DNA from: an uncultured Clostridium sp.
Lineage (GTDB): Bacteria > Bacillota > Clostridia > Christensenellales > CAG-138
Assembly: GCA_900542285.1 (NCBI GenBank)
Contig: UQNF01000001.1
Span: forward strand, 80,257-144,256
Length of the DNA: 64,000 nucleotides
Direction: 5' to 3'
The first letter of the stretch is position 1. The number at the start of each line of letters is the position of its first letter. Below the pieces are notes generated by a model. It worked only from the letters and a program-made list of their open reading frames with translations. It made no database searches and was not told the origin of the DNA. The translations under genes were made by a program, and so were the position numbers. Below are positions 8,299-18,009 of this stretch, one piece after another.

Positions 8299-9717
8299 TT
8301 GAAAGAGAATACTTCAAAAAAAGAAACCAATATGGGCGTTGTAGCGCAGGTCATGGGCCCCGTTGTTGATGTCCGATTTGAAAGCGGTCAGCTGCCGGGC
8401 ATCAACAATGCGCTCACAATTCCAAACGGCAATAAGACGCTCACGGTCGAAGTTGCGCAGCATATCGGCGACAACACCGTGCGCTGCATCGCAATGTCAT
8501 CAACGGACGGGCTTATGCGCGGAACCCCGGTTACCGATACCGAGGCCGGTATCAGTGTGCCCGTCGGCGAATGCACGCTCGGCAGGATCTTTAATGTGCT
8601 GGGCGACGCAGTCGATAATCAGCCCAATCCGGAAGGCTGCGAAAGATGGAACATCCATCGTCCTGCTCCCGATTATGCAGATCTTGCCACAACGACCGAG
8701 GTGCTTGAAACCGGCATCAAGGTCATCGACCTTATCTGCCCGTACTCCAAGGGCGGCAAAATCGGTCTGTTTGGCGGCGCAGGCGTCGGCAAAACCGTGC
8801 TTATTATGGAGCTGATCAACAATATTGCCAAGGAACATGGCGGACGCTCTGTCTTTACCGGCGTGGGCGAACGCACGCGTGAAGGAAATGACCTTTACAA
8901 TGAGATGAAGCAATCCGGCGTTATCGCCAAGACTGCCCTCGTCTACGGTCAGATGAACGAACCGCCGGGAGCGAGGATGCGAGTCGCACTATCCGGGCTT
9001 ACGATGGCGGAATATTTCCGCGATACATTGGGCGAGGACGTGCTTTTGTTCATTGACAACATCTTTAGGTTTACCCAAGCCGGCAGCGAGGTCTCTGCAC
9101 TGCTTGGGCGTATGCCGTCCGCAGTTGGTTATCAGCCCACGCTTGCCAATGAAATGGGTGCTCTTCAGGAGCGCATTACCTCTACAAAGAGAGGTTCTAT
9201 CACCAGTGTTCAGGCAGTGTATGTCCCCGCTGATGACCTTACCGACCCTGCCCCTGCAACCACTTTTGCGCATCTCGACGCCACTACTGTGCTTGCGAGA
9301 AGCATCGCTTCAAAGGGCATTTACCCGGCAGTCGATCCCCTTGAATCCACAAGCAGGATCCTAAGCCCCGAGATCGTTGGCGAGGAGCATTATCGTGTAG
9401 CCCGTGAAGTTCAGCGAATCCTTCAGCGCTATAACGAACTCATGGACATAATCGCTATCATGGGCATGGATGAGCTGTCCGATGACGATAAGCTGCTGGT
9501 ACAGCGTGCCAGGAAGATCCAAAACTTCCTCTCCCAGCCCTTCCACGTTGCCGAAAACTTCAACGGATTCAAGGGAATTTACGTCCCTGTGTCCGAAACC
9601 ATCAGAAGTTTTGCAGAGATAATCGACGGCAAGCATGATGACCTGCCCGAGTCCGCTTTCCTGTTCGTCGGCAGCATTGATGATGCCGTTGAAAAAGCGA
9701 AGCAGTTAAAGCATTGA
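8299..9717 (+). CDS. atpD: ATP synthase F1 subunit beta
   Basis: The catalytic subunit, 472 residues. The Walker A motif GGAGVGKT, catalytic Glu in GERTREGND, the LLFIDNIFRF Walker B strand and the ALLGRMPSAVGYQPTLA signature are all present. The frame opens with a TTG at 8299 after a distant AAAGGA; an ATG at 8332, 11 codons later, has no clear ribosome binding site, so the exact start is uncertain and does not affect the enzyme core. Confidence 0.96.
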   Translation: MKENTSKKETNMGVVAQVMGPVVDVRFESGQLPGINNALTIPNGNKTLTVEVAQHIGDNTVRCIAMSSTDGLMRGTPVTDTEAGISVPVGECTLGRIFNVLGDAVDNQPNPEGCERWNIHRPAPDYADLATTTEVLETGIKVIDLICPYSKGGKIGLFGGAGVGKTVLIMELINNIAKEHGGRSVFTGVGERTREGNDLYNEMKQSGVIAKTALVYGQMNEPPGARMRVALSGLTMAEYFRDTLGEDVLLFIDNIFRFTQAGSEVSALLGRMPSAVGYQPTLANEMGALQERITSTKRGSITSVQAVYVPADDLTDPAPATTFAHLDATTVLARSIASKGIYPAVDPLESTSRILSPEIVGEEHYRVAREVQRILQRYNELMDIIAIMGMDELSDDDKLLVQRARKIQNFLSQPFHVAENFNGFKGIYVPVSETIRSFAEIIDGKHDDLPESAFLFVGSIDDAVEKAKQLKH

Positions 9718-9721
9718 TAAG

Positions 9722-9994
9722 ATGAAAGAGTTCAACCTTAGAATTTCAACACCCGAAGGCGATGTGTTTAATGGTTCGGCTATATTTCTCAGCCTGCGCG
9801 GCGCAGAGGGCGACCTTGCGGTCATGGCAGGCCACGTCCCGTTCATTACCACAGTCAAGGCCGGGAACTGCAAGGTCGAAACGCCGAACGAGGCCGATAG
9901 CTTTTCCGGAACAGTTCCCGGAGGACTTCTGACCGTTGATCACGATCAGGTTACCCTTATTTGCGGAAGCTTTTCCGAAGAAGAGTCTAATTGA
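9722..9994 (+). CDS. atpC: ATP synthase F1 subunit epsilon, short form without C-terminal helices
   Basis: A 90-residue protein equal to the N-terminal beta-sandwich of epsilon (LRISTPEGDVF at the start, GDLAVMAGHVPF in the middle, GGLLTVDHDQVTL near the end). It stops where the two-helix C-terminal domain, responsible for inhibiting ATP hydrolysis in many bacteria, would begin; the usual length is 130-140 residues. The downstream bases show no continuation of the domain in the same frame, so this looks like a true short form. It is the last gene of the operon. Confidence 0.9.
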   Translation: MKEFNLRISTPEGDVFNGSAIFLSLRGAEGDLAVMAGHVPFITTVKAGNCKVETPNEADSFSGTVPGGLLTVDHDQVTLICGSFSEEESN

Positions 9995-10111
9995 TTGCGT
10001 ACTTTTCCTGCTCTTCTCCCAATGGAGTACTCGGCGATTGGCACATTGCTGATCGGGAATGCTGCACACCGTTTCATATATTTAGTTTGCTGTTAGTGTG
10101 AGGTGAAGATA

Positions 10112-10819
10112 ATGATCCCCAAAGTCATCCATTACTGTTGGTTTGGCCGCAGAGAAAAGCCAAAGCTTGCAAAAAAGTGCATTGCCAGCTGGAAAAAGTA
10201 TTGCCCCGACTACGAGATAGTCGAATGGAATGAGGATAACTTTGATATAAGCGCTAACGGCTATACGCAGAAGTGCTATAATGAGAAAAGTTTCGCTTTT
10301 CTTAGCGATTATGTTCGTTTGATGGTCATAGCCGAACAAGGCGGCATTTACTTTGATACGGATGTTGAGCTAATTCGTCCTATTGACGGATTACTGACAA
10401 ATCCGGCATTTTTTGGCTTTGAGGATTCAGAGCATGTTAATACCGGACTTGGCTTTGGCGCTGAGCCCGGTAACCCTGCGGTACAAGCCATGCTGCGGGA
10501 ATACGATGTATTATTTCAAGGGGATATACCGGCCATTGGCTGCCCCATACTAAATACCGCGGCATTGGTTAAGATGGGACTATGTCTCAATGGAGAAAAG
10601 CAGGATCTGGGCGTTGCCATTGTCTATCCGGCTGACTTCTTTAATCCCTATGACGACCCCACGGGTCGGCTCAGCAAAACAAATAACACCATTTCTATTC
10701 ACTGGTACTCCAAAAGCTGGATGAGTAAGTATTCAATCCTGCGCAGTAAGCTGACGAAACCCCTTCACAGATTGCTTGGCAAGGATTTTTTTCGTAAAGG
10801 AAAAAGGAATTGTCGATGA
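10112..10819 (+). CDS. GT32-type glycosyltransferase (OCH1-like sugar transferase)
   Basis: This 235-residue enzyme begins IPKVIHYCWFGR, the hallmark of Gly_transf_sug (GT32) enzymes, and has the metal-binding DxD motif in GGIYFDTDVE around residues 88-97. It would transfer a sugar from a nucleotide-sugar donor onto a growing surface polysaccharide. A GTG nine bases upstream is in frame, but the ATG at 10112 has GAGGTG at six bases. It is the first gene of the polysaccharide cluster, 117 bases after atpC, and overlaps the next gene by ATGA. Confidence 0.85.
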   Translation: MIPKVIHYCWFGRREKPKLAKKCIASWKKYCPDYEIVEWNEDNFDISANGYTQKCYNEKSFAFLSDYVRLMVIAEQGGIYFDTDVELIRPIDGLLTNPAFFGFEDSEHVNTGLGFGAEPGNPAVQAMLREYDVLFQGDIPAIGCPILNTAALVKMGLCLNGEKQDLGVAIVYPADFFNPYDDPTGRLSKTNNTISIHWYSKSWMSKYSILRSKLTKPLHRLLGKDFFRKGKRNCR

Positions 10820-11370
10820 AGCCGTACCTATTGGTTTTATACAATCGAATTCGTTTTGGATTGCGAAAACTATTTCGCTGTAACGGCTTCATCTCGGCAT
10901 CGGTTCAGCTTTTGGGCCGCAATACACGGCTGTCGCTTTCTAAGACAAGCCATGTCGCATTCGGATCGCATCTTGTCAGCGACGGCAGGCTGGTGATCGT
11001 TGTGGGGCCAAACGCCTGCTTAACCGTCGGTGAACGAACTTATTTCAATGAGGGATCGATGATCAGCTGCCTCGAAGCAGTTTCTATTGGCCATGGCTGC
11101 CGATTCGGTCCTAATGTCAAGATTTTTGATAACGATCATCGGTTCTCTGCGAAGCACGGAGTATCTCAGGAGCACATTACTGCACCCGTGACTATCGGAG
11201 CTCATTGCTGGCTTGGCGCAAATGTTACTATTCTCAGAGGAACGCAAATTGGCGACAACTGCGTTATCGGTGCCGGTTGTGTGGTAAAAGGCAGTATTCC
11301 TGCCGGCTCTTTGGTAACGCAGTCGCGCGAACTGAATATTCGCCCAATTCGTGACGAGGAGGAAGCATGA
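10816..11370 (+). CDS. Hexapeptide-repeat acyltransferase (LbetaH family)
   Basis: A 184-residue protein whose C-terminal two thirds are imperfect hexapeptide repeats of a left-handed beta helix (IGHGCRFGPNVKIFDND, IGAHCWLGANVTILRG, IGDNCVIGAGCVVKGSIPAG). Such WcaF/NodL-type enzymes O-acetylate sugars using acetyl-CoA. The N-terminal 50 residues are basic and less conserved. The ATG lies in an ATGA overlap with the previous stop, and the gene ends in an ATGA overlap with the next one. Confidence 0.85.
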   Translation: MKPYLLVLYNRIRFGLRKLFRCNGFISASVQLLGRNTRLSLSKTSHVAFGSHLVSDGRLVIVVGPNACLTVGERTYFNEGSMISCLEAVSIGHGCRFGPNVKIFDNDHRFSAKHGVSQEHITAPVTIGAHCWLGANVTILRGTQIGDNCVIGAGCVVKGSIPAGSLVTQSRELNIRPIRDEEEA

Positions 11371-12560
11371 AGAAAAAGATACTGTTCATCATGCCCTCCA
11401 TGTTTATCGGCGGTGCGGAAAGAAGTCTGCTGGGTATTTTTGAGGCGATCGATTATTCTCAATACGATGTCTCCTTATTTCTGTACAGGCATGAAGGAGA
11501 GTTCCTCTCGTATATTCCCAAGCAGATAAATCTACTGCCTCCGATGCCGGAGTATGGAACATTCGATGTTCCTATCCGTTCTTTGCTGTTTACTAAGAGA
11601 AGGAGATTCGGCGCTGCAAGACTGCTGTCAAAGATAGCGCTGAAGCTGCACTGCCTGCTTTCCGGAGAAAAGAACGGTATCTGGATGTCAATGCAGTACA
11701 CATCACGATATCTGCTTCCGCTCCTGCCCGAGATCCCCGGCAAATACGATTTGGGCGTCATGTTCCTTGGGGTCGCCGATACATTGATCCATAGGGTATC
11801 GGCTGAGAAAAAGGTAGCTTGGTGTCATACGGATTATGACACGCTCTATCCTAACAGGAAAATGGATCGCAGCACCTATGCGGCTTTGGATCGTGTCGTT
11901 TTTGTATCGGATTCCTGCCGTGAGAAGGTCTTGCGCTACTATCCCGAGCTGAAAGACGGGACGCAGGTCATCGAAAACATACTTGGGGAAAGACTGCTTA
12001 AAGAGCAGGCAGAAGCAGCAATTGATGACATGCCCCATCAAGAGGATGGCTATGTGCTGCTTTCGATAGGAAGATTCTCCGCTGCCAAAAATTTTGATAA
12101 TGTGCCAGATATTTGCAGGCGGATTCAAATAAAGGGTCTCAATGTGAAGTGGTACCTAATAGGATATGGTGGCGATGAGGATTTGATTCGAAGTCGGATC
12201 AAAGAAGCAGGCATGGATGAGACCGTAATACTGCTCGGTAAACGCGAAAACCCTTATCCCTATATCAAAGCCTGCGATCTCTATGTTCAGCCCAGCAGGT
12301 TCGAAGGAAAGTGCGTTACCGTCCGTGAAGCTCAGATGCTTGGCAAGCCCGTCGTCATCACCCGCTATGCCACTTCTGCGGATCAGCTTGAAGAAGGCGT
12401 AGACGGCGTGATCGTGCCCATGGATAATGAAGGGTGCGCCGAAGGGATCGCCTCCCTGCTGCGCGACCCCGAGCGAATGGAACGGTTGGTGCATGCATGC
12501 AGGCAAAGAGATTATTCCAACCGGGAAGAGATAGAAAAACTGGAGCAGATTGTGGGGTGA
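11367..12560 (+). CDS. GT4-type glycosyltransferase
   Basis: This 397-residue GT-B enzyme starts with KKILFIMPSMFIGGAERSL, the glycine-rich N-terminal loop of family 4, and carries the EX7E motif in FEGKCVTVREAQMLGKPVV in the C-terminal donor-binding domain. It transfers a sugar with retention in polysaccharide synthesis. Its opening 50 residues closely follow those of the GT4 enzyme at 13583, so the two are paralogues within one cluster. It overlaps its upstream neighbour by ATGA. Confidence 0.88.
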   Translation: MKKKILFIMPSMFIGGAERSLLGIFEAIDYSQYDVSLFLYRHEGEFLSYIPKQINLLPPMPEYGTFDVPIRSLLFTKRRRFGAARLLSKIALKLHCLLSGEKNGIWMSMQYTSRYLLPLLPEIPGKYDLGVMFLGVADTLIHRVSAEKKVAWCHTDYDTLYPNRKMDRSTYAALDRVVFVSDSCREKVLRYYPELKDGTQVIENILGERLLKEQAEAAIDDMPHQEDGYVLLSIGRFSAAKNFDNVPDICRRIQIKGLNVKWYLIGYGGDEDLIRSRIKEAGMDETVILLGKRENPYPYIKACDLYVQPSRFEGKCVTVREAQMLGKPVVITRYATSADQLEEGVDGVIVPMDNEGCAEGIASLLRDPERMERLVHACRQRDYSNREEIEKLEQIVG

Positions 12561-12564
12561 TATT

Positions 12565-13578
12565 GTGCCGAGTGTCAGCGTCATTGTTCCCGTGTTTAAC
12601 GGAGCAGAGTTCCTCCGTCCTTGCATAGATAGCATCTTGGCCCAAACATTTAGAGATTTGGAAATCATCCTTGTCGATGATGGCTCAACGGATGATAGTC
12701 CATTGATCTGTGATAGTTATGCCTCTCAGGATAAGCGAGTCATATCCATCCACCAAATAAATGCAGGTGCTGCTGCCGCAAGAAACCATGGTTTAGCCGT
12801 CGCATCCGGAAAATACGTCACATTTGTTGACTGTGATGACTGGATTGACAATGATATGTACGAGCACATGGTCATTACAGCAGAGACTAAGAAATGCGAT
12901 CTGGTGATATGTGACTGCATTAAGGAGTTTGGCACAGACAGACAGCTATACACTCATGATTTCCCGGGTGGCTATTTCGATCGCAATACGATGGTGCTTC
13001 GATACTTTCCACAGCTCTTAATGCCTGATACGATGGAGTATCCGATCACTATATCCAATTGTCTGCTGTTAATCTGTCGAAGCGTAATCATAGAAAACAA
13101 TCTTTCATTTCCTGATGGGATGCGTTTCTCTGAGGACTTGCTTTTTGGTTCTGAAGTCGGCTATTTCTCACAAAGCATGACTTACCTGAAGGGTTATGCT
13201 CCGTACCATTACCGGCAAAACCCGCATTCGGTCACTCGAACATCGTTCAGCGATAAGTGGCCTCTGCTTCTGGAACTTTATCGCCGTATCAAGCAGAGTT
13301 TCGAACAAAAGAGAGACTTTGATTTTGCGCCCCAGATCCATCGGTGTATGCTGTTTTTCGTTTACATGTCAATGAATCATCGGCTTACCGCCAAGGTCTC
13401 GATTGCGCAGTTTTTCCGTGATGCAAGCGTTGTGCTTGATAATGTCGAGGTGCGACAAGCTTTGAAGTCCATCCGTGTTTGTCGGCTACAGATTTCTTGG
13501 AAGCTGAAAGCAATTACTTTAATATACAAGATAAAGCTGCTTCGCCCAGCTTTGCTCTTGTTAAGGAACCGGTGCTGA
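12565..13578 (+). CDS. GT2-type glycosyltransferase
   Basis: A 337-residue GT-A enzyme with the classic N-terminus VSVIVPVFNGAEFLRPCIDS, VDDGSTDDS and a CDDW metal-binding motif near residue 91. The C-terminal part holds a basic helical segment. Family 2 enzymes invert stereochemistry and often add sugars during capsule or teichoic-type polymer synthesis. The start is taken as GTG at 12565, which has GGGGTGA upstream; a TTG 15 bases earlier overlaps the preceding gene. Confidence 0.88.
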   Translation: MPSVSVIVPVFNGAEFLRPCIDSILAQTFRDLEIILVDDGSTDDSPLICDSYASQDKRVISIHQINAGAAAARNHGLAVASGKYVTFVDCDDWIDNDMYEHMVITAETKKCDLVICDCIKEFGTDRQLYTHDFPGGYFDRNTMVLRYFPQLLMPDTMEYPITISNCLLLICRSVIIENNLSFPDGMRFSEDLLFGSEVGYFSQSMTYLKGYAPYHYRQNPHSVTRTSFSDKWPLLLELYRRIKQSFEQKRDFDFAPQIHRCMLFFVYMSMNHRLTAKVSIAQFFRDASVVLDNVEVRQALKSIRVCRLQISWKLKAITLIYKIKLLRPALLLLRNRC

Positions 13579-13582
13579 TTTC

Positions 13583-14740
13583 ATGAAGGAAAAGATTCTT
13601 TTCATTAATGGGCATTTGAATACAGGCGGAGTTGAAAAGTCTCTTCTTGACATTTTGCAGCATATTGACTATAACAAGTATGATGTTGACTTATTGCTGC
13701 TGGAGGAACTGGGAGACTATGCTTCTGAGCTTCCTAAAAATGTTCGGGTAAATCTTCGCAGTTTGAAAAACACTTACGGCACAGCTATTAGAAGTCTGCT
13801 TCAATGTATCCATAAACGAGATTGGTTTTGCTTCCGGATGCGCCTGATTTTTATTCTGATGAAGTTTTTTGGACAAGAACGGATTCGTCTTGCGCGAAAG
13901 CTGCTTACCGACAATCGGGATTACGATTGCGTGATTGGCTTCCGATCCGGAATATGTACACAGATCGCTGCTTTTGCCGTCAATGCTGATAAACGGATCA
14001 CATGGTGGCATCACGGTGAGATCAATGTGACACATGACAGCTATTTGGGGGCTGTCGATTTATGCGATAAGATTGCAGTTGTTTCCAACGCCTGCCGCTC
14101 TATGCTGACATCGGAGTTTCCGTCATTTACAGCCAAGATGGTAATCATACCAAACATGGTTGATATTGATGCTATAAAGAACAAAGCAGCAGCATATATG
14201 CCCTATCAAAAGCATGTGCTGAATATTGTGACTGTCAGCAGACTCTCACCAGAAAAGCACATTGAAAACGCTATCTATGCTGCAAAGCAGTTAAAGGAGT
14301 CCGGTATCGCATTTTTCTGGCATCTGATAGGCAGCGGCAATGCAAAAACTGATCTTTTCAAGACTGCTAATGAAGCCGGAGTAACTGATTGCTTCATATT
14401 CGAAGGGAATCAACCAAATCCGTATCCGTATTTGAAACATGCGGACTTGTTCGTACATCCTTCCTATGTTGAATCTCAAGGCCTTGTTGTCCTCGAGGCA
14501 ATGGCGCTCGGCATCCCTTGTGTGGTGACCAGGTCCCTTGGCCCCTGCGAATACATTGTTGACGGCGTTAACGGGGTATTAACAGAGCAGAGCCCGGAGT
14601 CTCTTGCGGAAAAAGTACTGGATATCCTTACCGACCGAGTCCTGTACGAACGAATTAAAGCAAATACGCGCTGTCCGGAGCAGTTCGCGCCGGAGAATGT
14701 AATGCAAAAAATCGAATTGCTCTTGGAGGATAAGCAATGA
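13583..14740 (+). CDS. GT4-type glycosyltransferase, paralogue of the enzyme at 11367
   Basis: A 385-residue GT-B enzyme. The N-terminal loop reads NTGGVEKSLLDI, the acceptor-side domain spans to about residue 195, and the EX7E motif is in ESQGLVVLEAMALGIPCVV. Its N-terminus (GGVEKSLLDILQHIDYNKYD) matches GGAERSLLGIFEAIDYSQYD of the gene at 11367. It would add a second sugar to the same polymer. The stop overlaps the next start by ATGA. Confidence 0.88.
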   Translation: MKEKILFINGHLNTGGVEKSLLDILQHIDYNKYDVDLLLLEELGDYASELPKNVRVNLRSLKNTYGTAIRSLLQCIHKRDWFCFRMRLIFILMKFFGQERIRLARKLLTDNRDYDCVIGFRSGICTQIAAFAVNADKRITWWHHGEINVTHDSYLGAVDLCDKIAVVSNACRSMLTSEFPSFTAKMVIIPNMVDIDAIKNKAAAYMPYQKHVLNIVTVSRLSPEKHIENAIYAAKQLKESGIAFFWHLIGSGNAKTDLFKTANEAGVTDCFIFEGNQPNPYPYLKHADLFVHPSYVESQGLVVLEAMALGIPCVVTRSLGPCEYIVDGVNGVLTEQSPESLAEKVLDILTDRVLYERIKANTRCPEQFAPENVMQKIELLLEDKQ

Positions 14741-15288
14741 AAGAAAGCTCTATGTTATATAGAATACTGGTCAAGCTTGGGATAAAAAAGCCAATCGATT
14801 ACAATAGTATTGAGTATTTGCGTTCCCGTGGCGTTCAGATCGGAGATAATGTACATATTCTCAACTCGCTTATTGATTTCGACCACGGCTTTCTTGTTTC
14901 TATCGGTAACAATGTCACGCTGACAGGGGTAAGAATATTGGCACATGACGCCAGTACTCAAATTCCGCTCGGGGTAAGTAAGGTTGGCCGCGTTACCATT
15001 GGCGATGAAGTATTCATTGGCCAAGGAGCAATAGTACTTCCCAACACTCATATCGGCAGTCGGGTTGTTATTGGCGCTGGAGCAGTCGTTTCTCGTGATA
15101 TTCCAGACAACTCAGTTGCAGTCGGTAACCCCATCCAGATTATTGGAACCTATGATGATTTCGTTGAGAGGCATAGAAAACAGATGCTTGAGCGTCCGGT
15201 GTATCATACTCTATGGTCGGAAAAAACTCTGGATGAGAAGGACCGGATGCGAAATGAACTGGTTGACGGAATCGGATATGACCCATAA
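14737..15288 (+). CDS. Hexapeptide-repeat acyltransferase, maltose/galactoside O-acetyltransferase-like
   Basis: A 183-residue protein with a run of hexapeptide repeats (IGNNVTLTGVRI, IGDEVFIGQGAIVLP, IGSRVVIGAGAVV) ending in SRDIPDNSVAVGNP, typical of LacA/NodL/CapG-type enzymes. The His of LAHDAS is in the position of the catalytic His seen in the family. It most likely O-acetylates a sugar of the surface polymer, the second such enzyme in the cluster. Confidence 0.87.
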   Translation: MKESSMLYRILVKLGIKKPIDYNSIEYLRSRGVQIGDNVHILNSLIDFDHGFLVSIGNNVTLTGVRILAHDASTQIPLGVSKVGRVTIGDEVFIGQGAIVLPNTHIGSRVVIGAGAVVSRDIPDNSVAVGNPIQIIGTYDDFVERHRKQMLERPVYHTLWSEKTLDEKDRMRNELVDGIGYDP

Positions 15289-15300
15289 GGAGAAGAAATT

Positions 15301-16467
15301 ATGCGTGTTTTACTTTATGGTAACGGAAGCTGTGGGAACCACGGTTGCGAAGCGATTTATCGTGGAACAATCAACCTATTAGGAAGGGAAAATCAGTACA
15401 TCTTATATTCTTCAAATATTGAAGACGATAAGTGTAATGGTCTTGATCTGGTTGCATCATTGATGCCTGCAAGGCAGAGGCCGATAAGAGATCTTCGCTT
15501 TTTGCGTGCATATTTAAGGTTGATGGCTAAGGGTGATTACTTGGAATTAGATGGATTAAGCTATCTTCCGGGAATCAAGCAGGCGAAGAAGAATTCCGAC
15601 ATCGCTCTCTCTGTCGGGGGAGATAATTATTGTTACGATGGGACTGAAATATATGGTTGGCTGAACCGTTCCTATCATAATCACGGGATGAAGACAGTCC
15701 TTTGGGGATGCTCTATCGAACCCGACATTGCTGCAAGAAATAACATTGCAGAAGATCTCTCTCTGTATAACCTTATTGTTGCAAGGGAAAGTATTACCTT
15801 TGCGGCTGTTAACTGTATTCAGAAAAACACAATTTTAGCGCCCGATCCCGCTTTTTTTATGGAACTCAAAGAGATAAATCTAGACGAGCGAGTTATGAGC
15901 GGCAATGTGATCGGTATAAATGCCAGCCCTCACATTCTAAAGTGTGAATCCTCGCCCGGCATGGCCTATGAAAACTATAGGCAACTGGTTAAGTATATCC
16001 TCTCTGAGACCGATGCTTATGTGGCCCTTATCCCACATGTTGTTTGGGATTCTAATGATGACCGTAAAGTATTGCGTCAATTATATGATGATTTTCGACA
16101 AGATCCCAGGCTGATCCCTGTGGAAGACCATACAGCCCCCGAGCTGAAATACATTATCTCCAAATGCGCTTTCTTCGTTGGAGCGCGTACTCATGCCACG
16201 ATTGCAGCATACTCCTCCTGCGTGCCAACGCTTGTTGTTGGCTATTCAGTTAAAGCTCGAGGGATTGCAAGAGATCTGTTTGGTACAGAAGATCAATTTG
16301 TTCTTCCTGTGCAGTCATTGAACGAACCGGGGCAACTTTCACGAGCATTTCAAGAGCTATATGCTAAGCGTGCAGCGATTAATGAGCATCTCCAAATGGT
16401 TTTGCCTGATTACTGCGCTAAAGCTGATGCTGCGATTCGGGCTATTAAGGAATTGGTAATACGGTGA
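15301..16467 (+). CDS. Polysaccharide pyruvyl transferase family protein
   Basis: A 388-residue protein of the pyruvyl transferase superfamily (PF04230): it opens with YGNGSCGNHGCEAI, and the C-terminal half has the family block FFVGARTHATIAAYSSCVPTL followed by GYSVKARGIARDLFG. The family transfers pyruvate from phosphoenolpyruvate to a sugar as a ketal, adding negative charge. CsaB, which pyruvylates ManNAc-containing wall polymers, is a relative, but the substrate here is unknown. It ends in a GTGA overlap with the flippase. Confidence 0.85.
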   Translation: MRVLLYGNGSCGNHGCEAIYRGTINLLGRENQYILYSSNIEDDKCNGLDLVASLMPARQRPIRDLRFLRAYLRLMAKGDYLELDGLSYLPGIKQAKKNSDIALSVGGDNYCYDGTEIYGWLNRSYHNHGMKTVLWGCSIEPDIAARNNIAEDLSLYNLIVARESITFAAVNCIQKNTILAPDPAFFMELKEINLDERVMSGNVIGINASPHILKCESSPGMAYENYRQLVKYILSETDAYVALIPHVVWDSNDDRKVLRQLYDDFRQDPRLIPVEDHTAPELKYIISKCAFFVGARTHATIAAYSSCVPTLVVGYSVKARGIARDLFGTEDQFVLPVQSLNEPGQLSRAFQELYAKRAAINEHLQMVLPDYCAKADAAIRAIKELVIR

Positions 16468-17996
16468 AGCGCAATGAATTGAAAACGGGAGCTGTGCTCT
16501 CATATATTAACCTGATAATCGGAAACTTAATCCCATTTATCTACACGCCGATCATGCTCAGACTGCTTGGACAGGCGGAATATGGGCTGTACGGTATTGC
16601 AAGCTCCATAATGGGCTATCTTGGCTTACTGAATTTTGGAATCGGAGGTTCTATTGTCCGTTATCTGTCCAAGTATAGAGCAATCGGCGATGAACAAGCC
16701 GAGGCCCGAGTCGCAGGCCTGTTTATTAAGATCTATTCTGTTGTATGCGGCCTGATTTTGGTGGCAGGATCTGTTTTTGCTGCCAATATCCAAATCTATG
16801 GCCGTTCCTTGACAGCAGACGAAATCGAAACCCTGCGCACCTTGGTCGTTCTAATGACCATCAATACAGCAATATTCTTGCCGTTCAGCGTATTCAGTTC
16901 CATCGTTTTGGCGCATGAGCGGTATGTGTTCAGTAAAGTCGTTGGGATGCTATGTACTATTGCAGGTCCTCTGCTTAACATCGTACTGCTCTATTGCGGC
17001 TTTGGCTCCGTAGGATTGGTCGTTACGTCAACAGCATTGAATTTTATATCCTATGGTCTTTATACTTGGTATTGCATAAAAAAGCTGAATATTCGTCCAT
17101 CTTTTGGAAGAACCGAACCAGGCCTGCTGAATGAGATACTGCATTTTTCAGCATTCGTTTTTTTGGCGAGCATGGTGGATGTGCTTTACTGGTCAACCGA
17201 TAAGCTTATCATTGGTTGGGCTATCGGTTCCGTTGCTACTGCAGTATACAACGTCGGTGCTACATTCAACACATATGTAACCGGATTGTCGTCTGCGCTC
17301 AGCGGATTACTGGTTCCAAAGCTTACAAATATGGCGGTTAAGGATGCGCCAAAGGAACAGTTTTCAGAGATATTCATTAAGGTCGGGCGACTGCAGTTTA
17401 TAATTATCTCCTTTATCGTTTCTGCGTTTGTTGCTTTTGGTCGACAGTTTATTGCGATTTGGGCAGGGCCAGAATACCATGAAGCCTACTATGTTGCGCT
17501 GCTAACCATGATACCCGTAACCGTGCCGCTGATTCAGAATACAGGGCTGAATATTCTTTATGCCCTTAACCGACATAAATTTCGGTCAATTGTCTATACA
17601 TGTATTGCTATTGCTAATGTCGGGCTGACATTCTGGTGGGTCAAGGATTTCGGAATTATCGGCGCAGCTATGGCTACCTGTATTGCTTATGTTATCGGTA
17701 ACATATTAATTATGAACTGGTACTATTATAAGAAGATTGGACTAAGCATACCGTTATTTTGGAAGAATATACTTAAAATGTCACCTGTTATGATCATTAT
17801 GGGGGCTGCTTGGTGGATTATTTTGAACTACATTCAGATTAATAACTGGTTGGTTTTCTTCGCATTAGCTGCTGCATACACAGTGATGTACCTGCCCCTC
17901 GCTTATAGATTTATGATGAACCAATACGAGCGAGATATTGTTATGGCTCCAATGAAGAAGATTCTTCAAAAACTCCGTCTGACAAAACAAAGGTGA
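16464..17996 (+). CDS. Polysaccharide (lipid-linked oligosaccharide) flippase, Wzx/MATE-like
   Basis: This 510-residue protein has about 12-14 hydrophobic helices along its whole length and begins with the typical NELKTGAVLSYINLIIGNLIP and GLYGIASSIMGYL segments of Wzx-type oligosaccharide exporters. It would move undecaprenyl-linked repeat units across the membrane. The start is a GTG in a GTGA overlap with the pyruvyl transferase gene. A Wzy polymerase is not found in the cluster. Confidence 0.85.
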   Translation: MKRNELKTGAVLSYINLIIGNLIPFIYTPIMLRLLGQAEYGLYGIASSIMGYLGLLNFGIGGSIVRYLSKYRAIGDEQAEARVAGLFIKIYSVVCGLILVAGSVFAANIQIYGRSLTADEIETLRTLVVLMTINTAIFLPFSVFSSIVLAHERYVFSKVVGMLCTIAGPLLNIVLLYCGFGSVGLVVTSTALNFISYGLYTWYCIKKLNIRPSFGRTEPGLLNEILHFSAFVFLASMVDVLYWSTDKLIIGWAIGSVATAVYNVGATFNTYVTGLSSALSGLLVPKLTNMAVKDAPKEQFSEIFIKVGRLQFIIISFIVSAFVAFGRQFIAIWAGPEYHEAYYVALLTMIPVTVPLIQNTGLNILYALNRHKFRSIVYTCIAIANVGLTFWWVKDFGIIGAAMATCIAYVIGNILIMNWYYYKKIGLSIPLFWKNILKMSPVMIIMGAAWWIILNYIQINNWLVFFALAAAYTVMYLPLAYRFMMNQYERDIVMAPMKKILQKLRLTKQR

Positions 17997-18009
17997 TTAT
18001 CATGGAATT

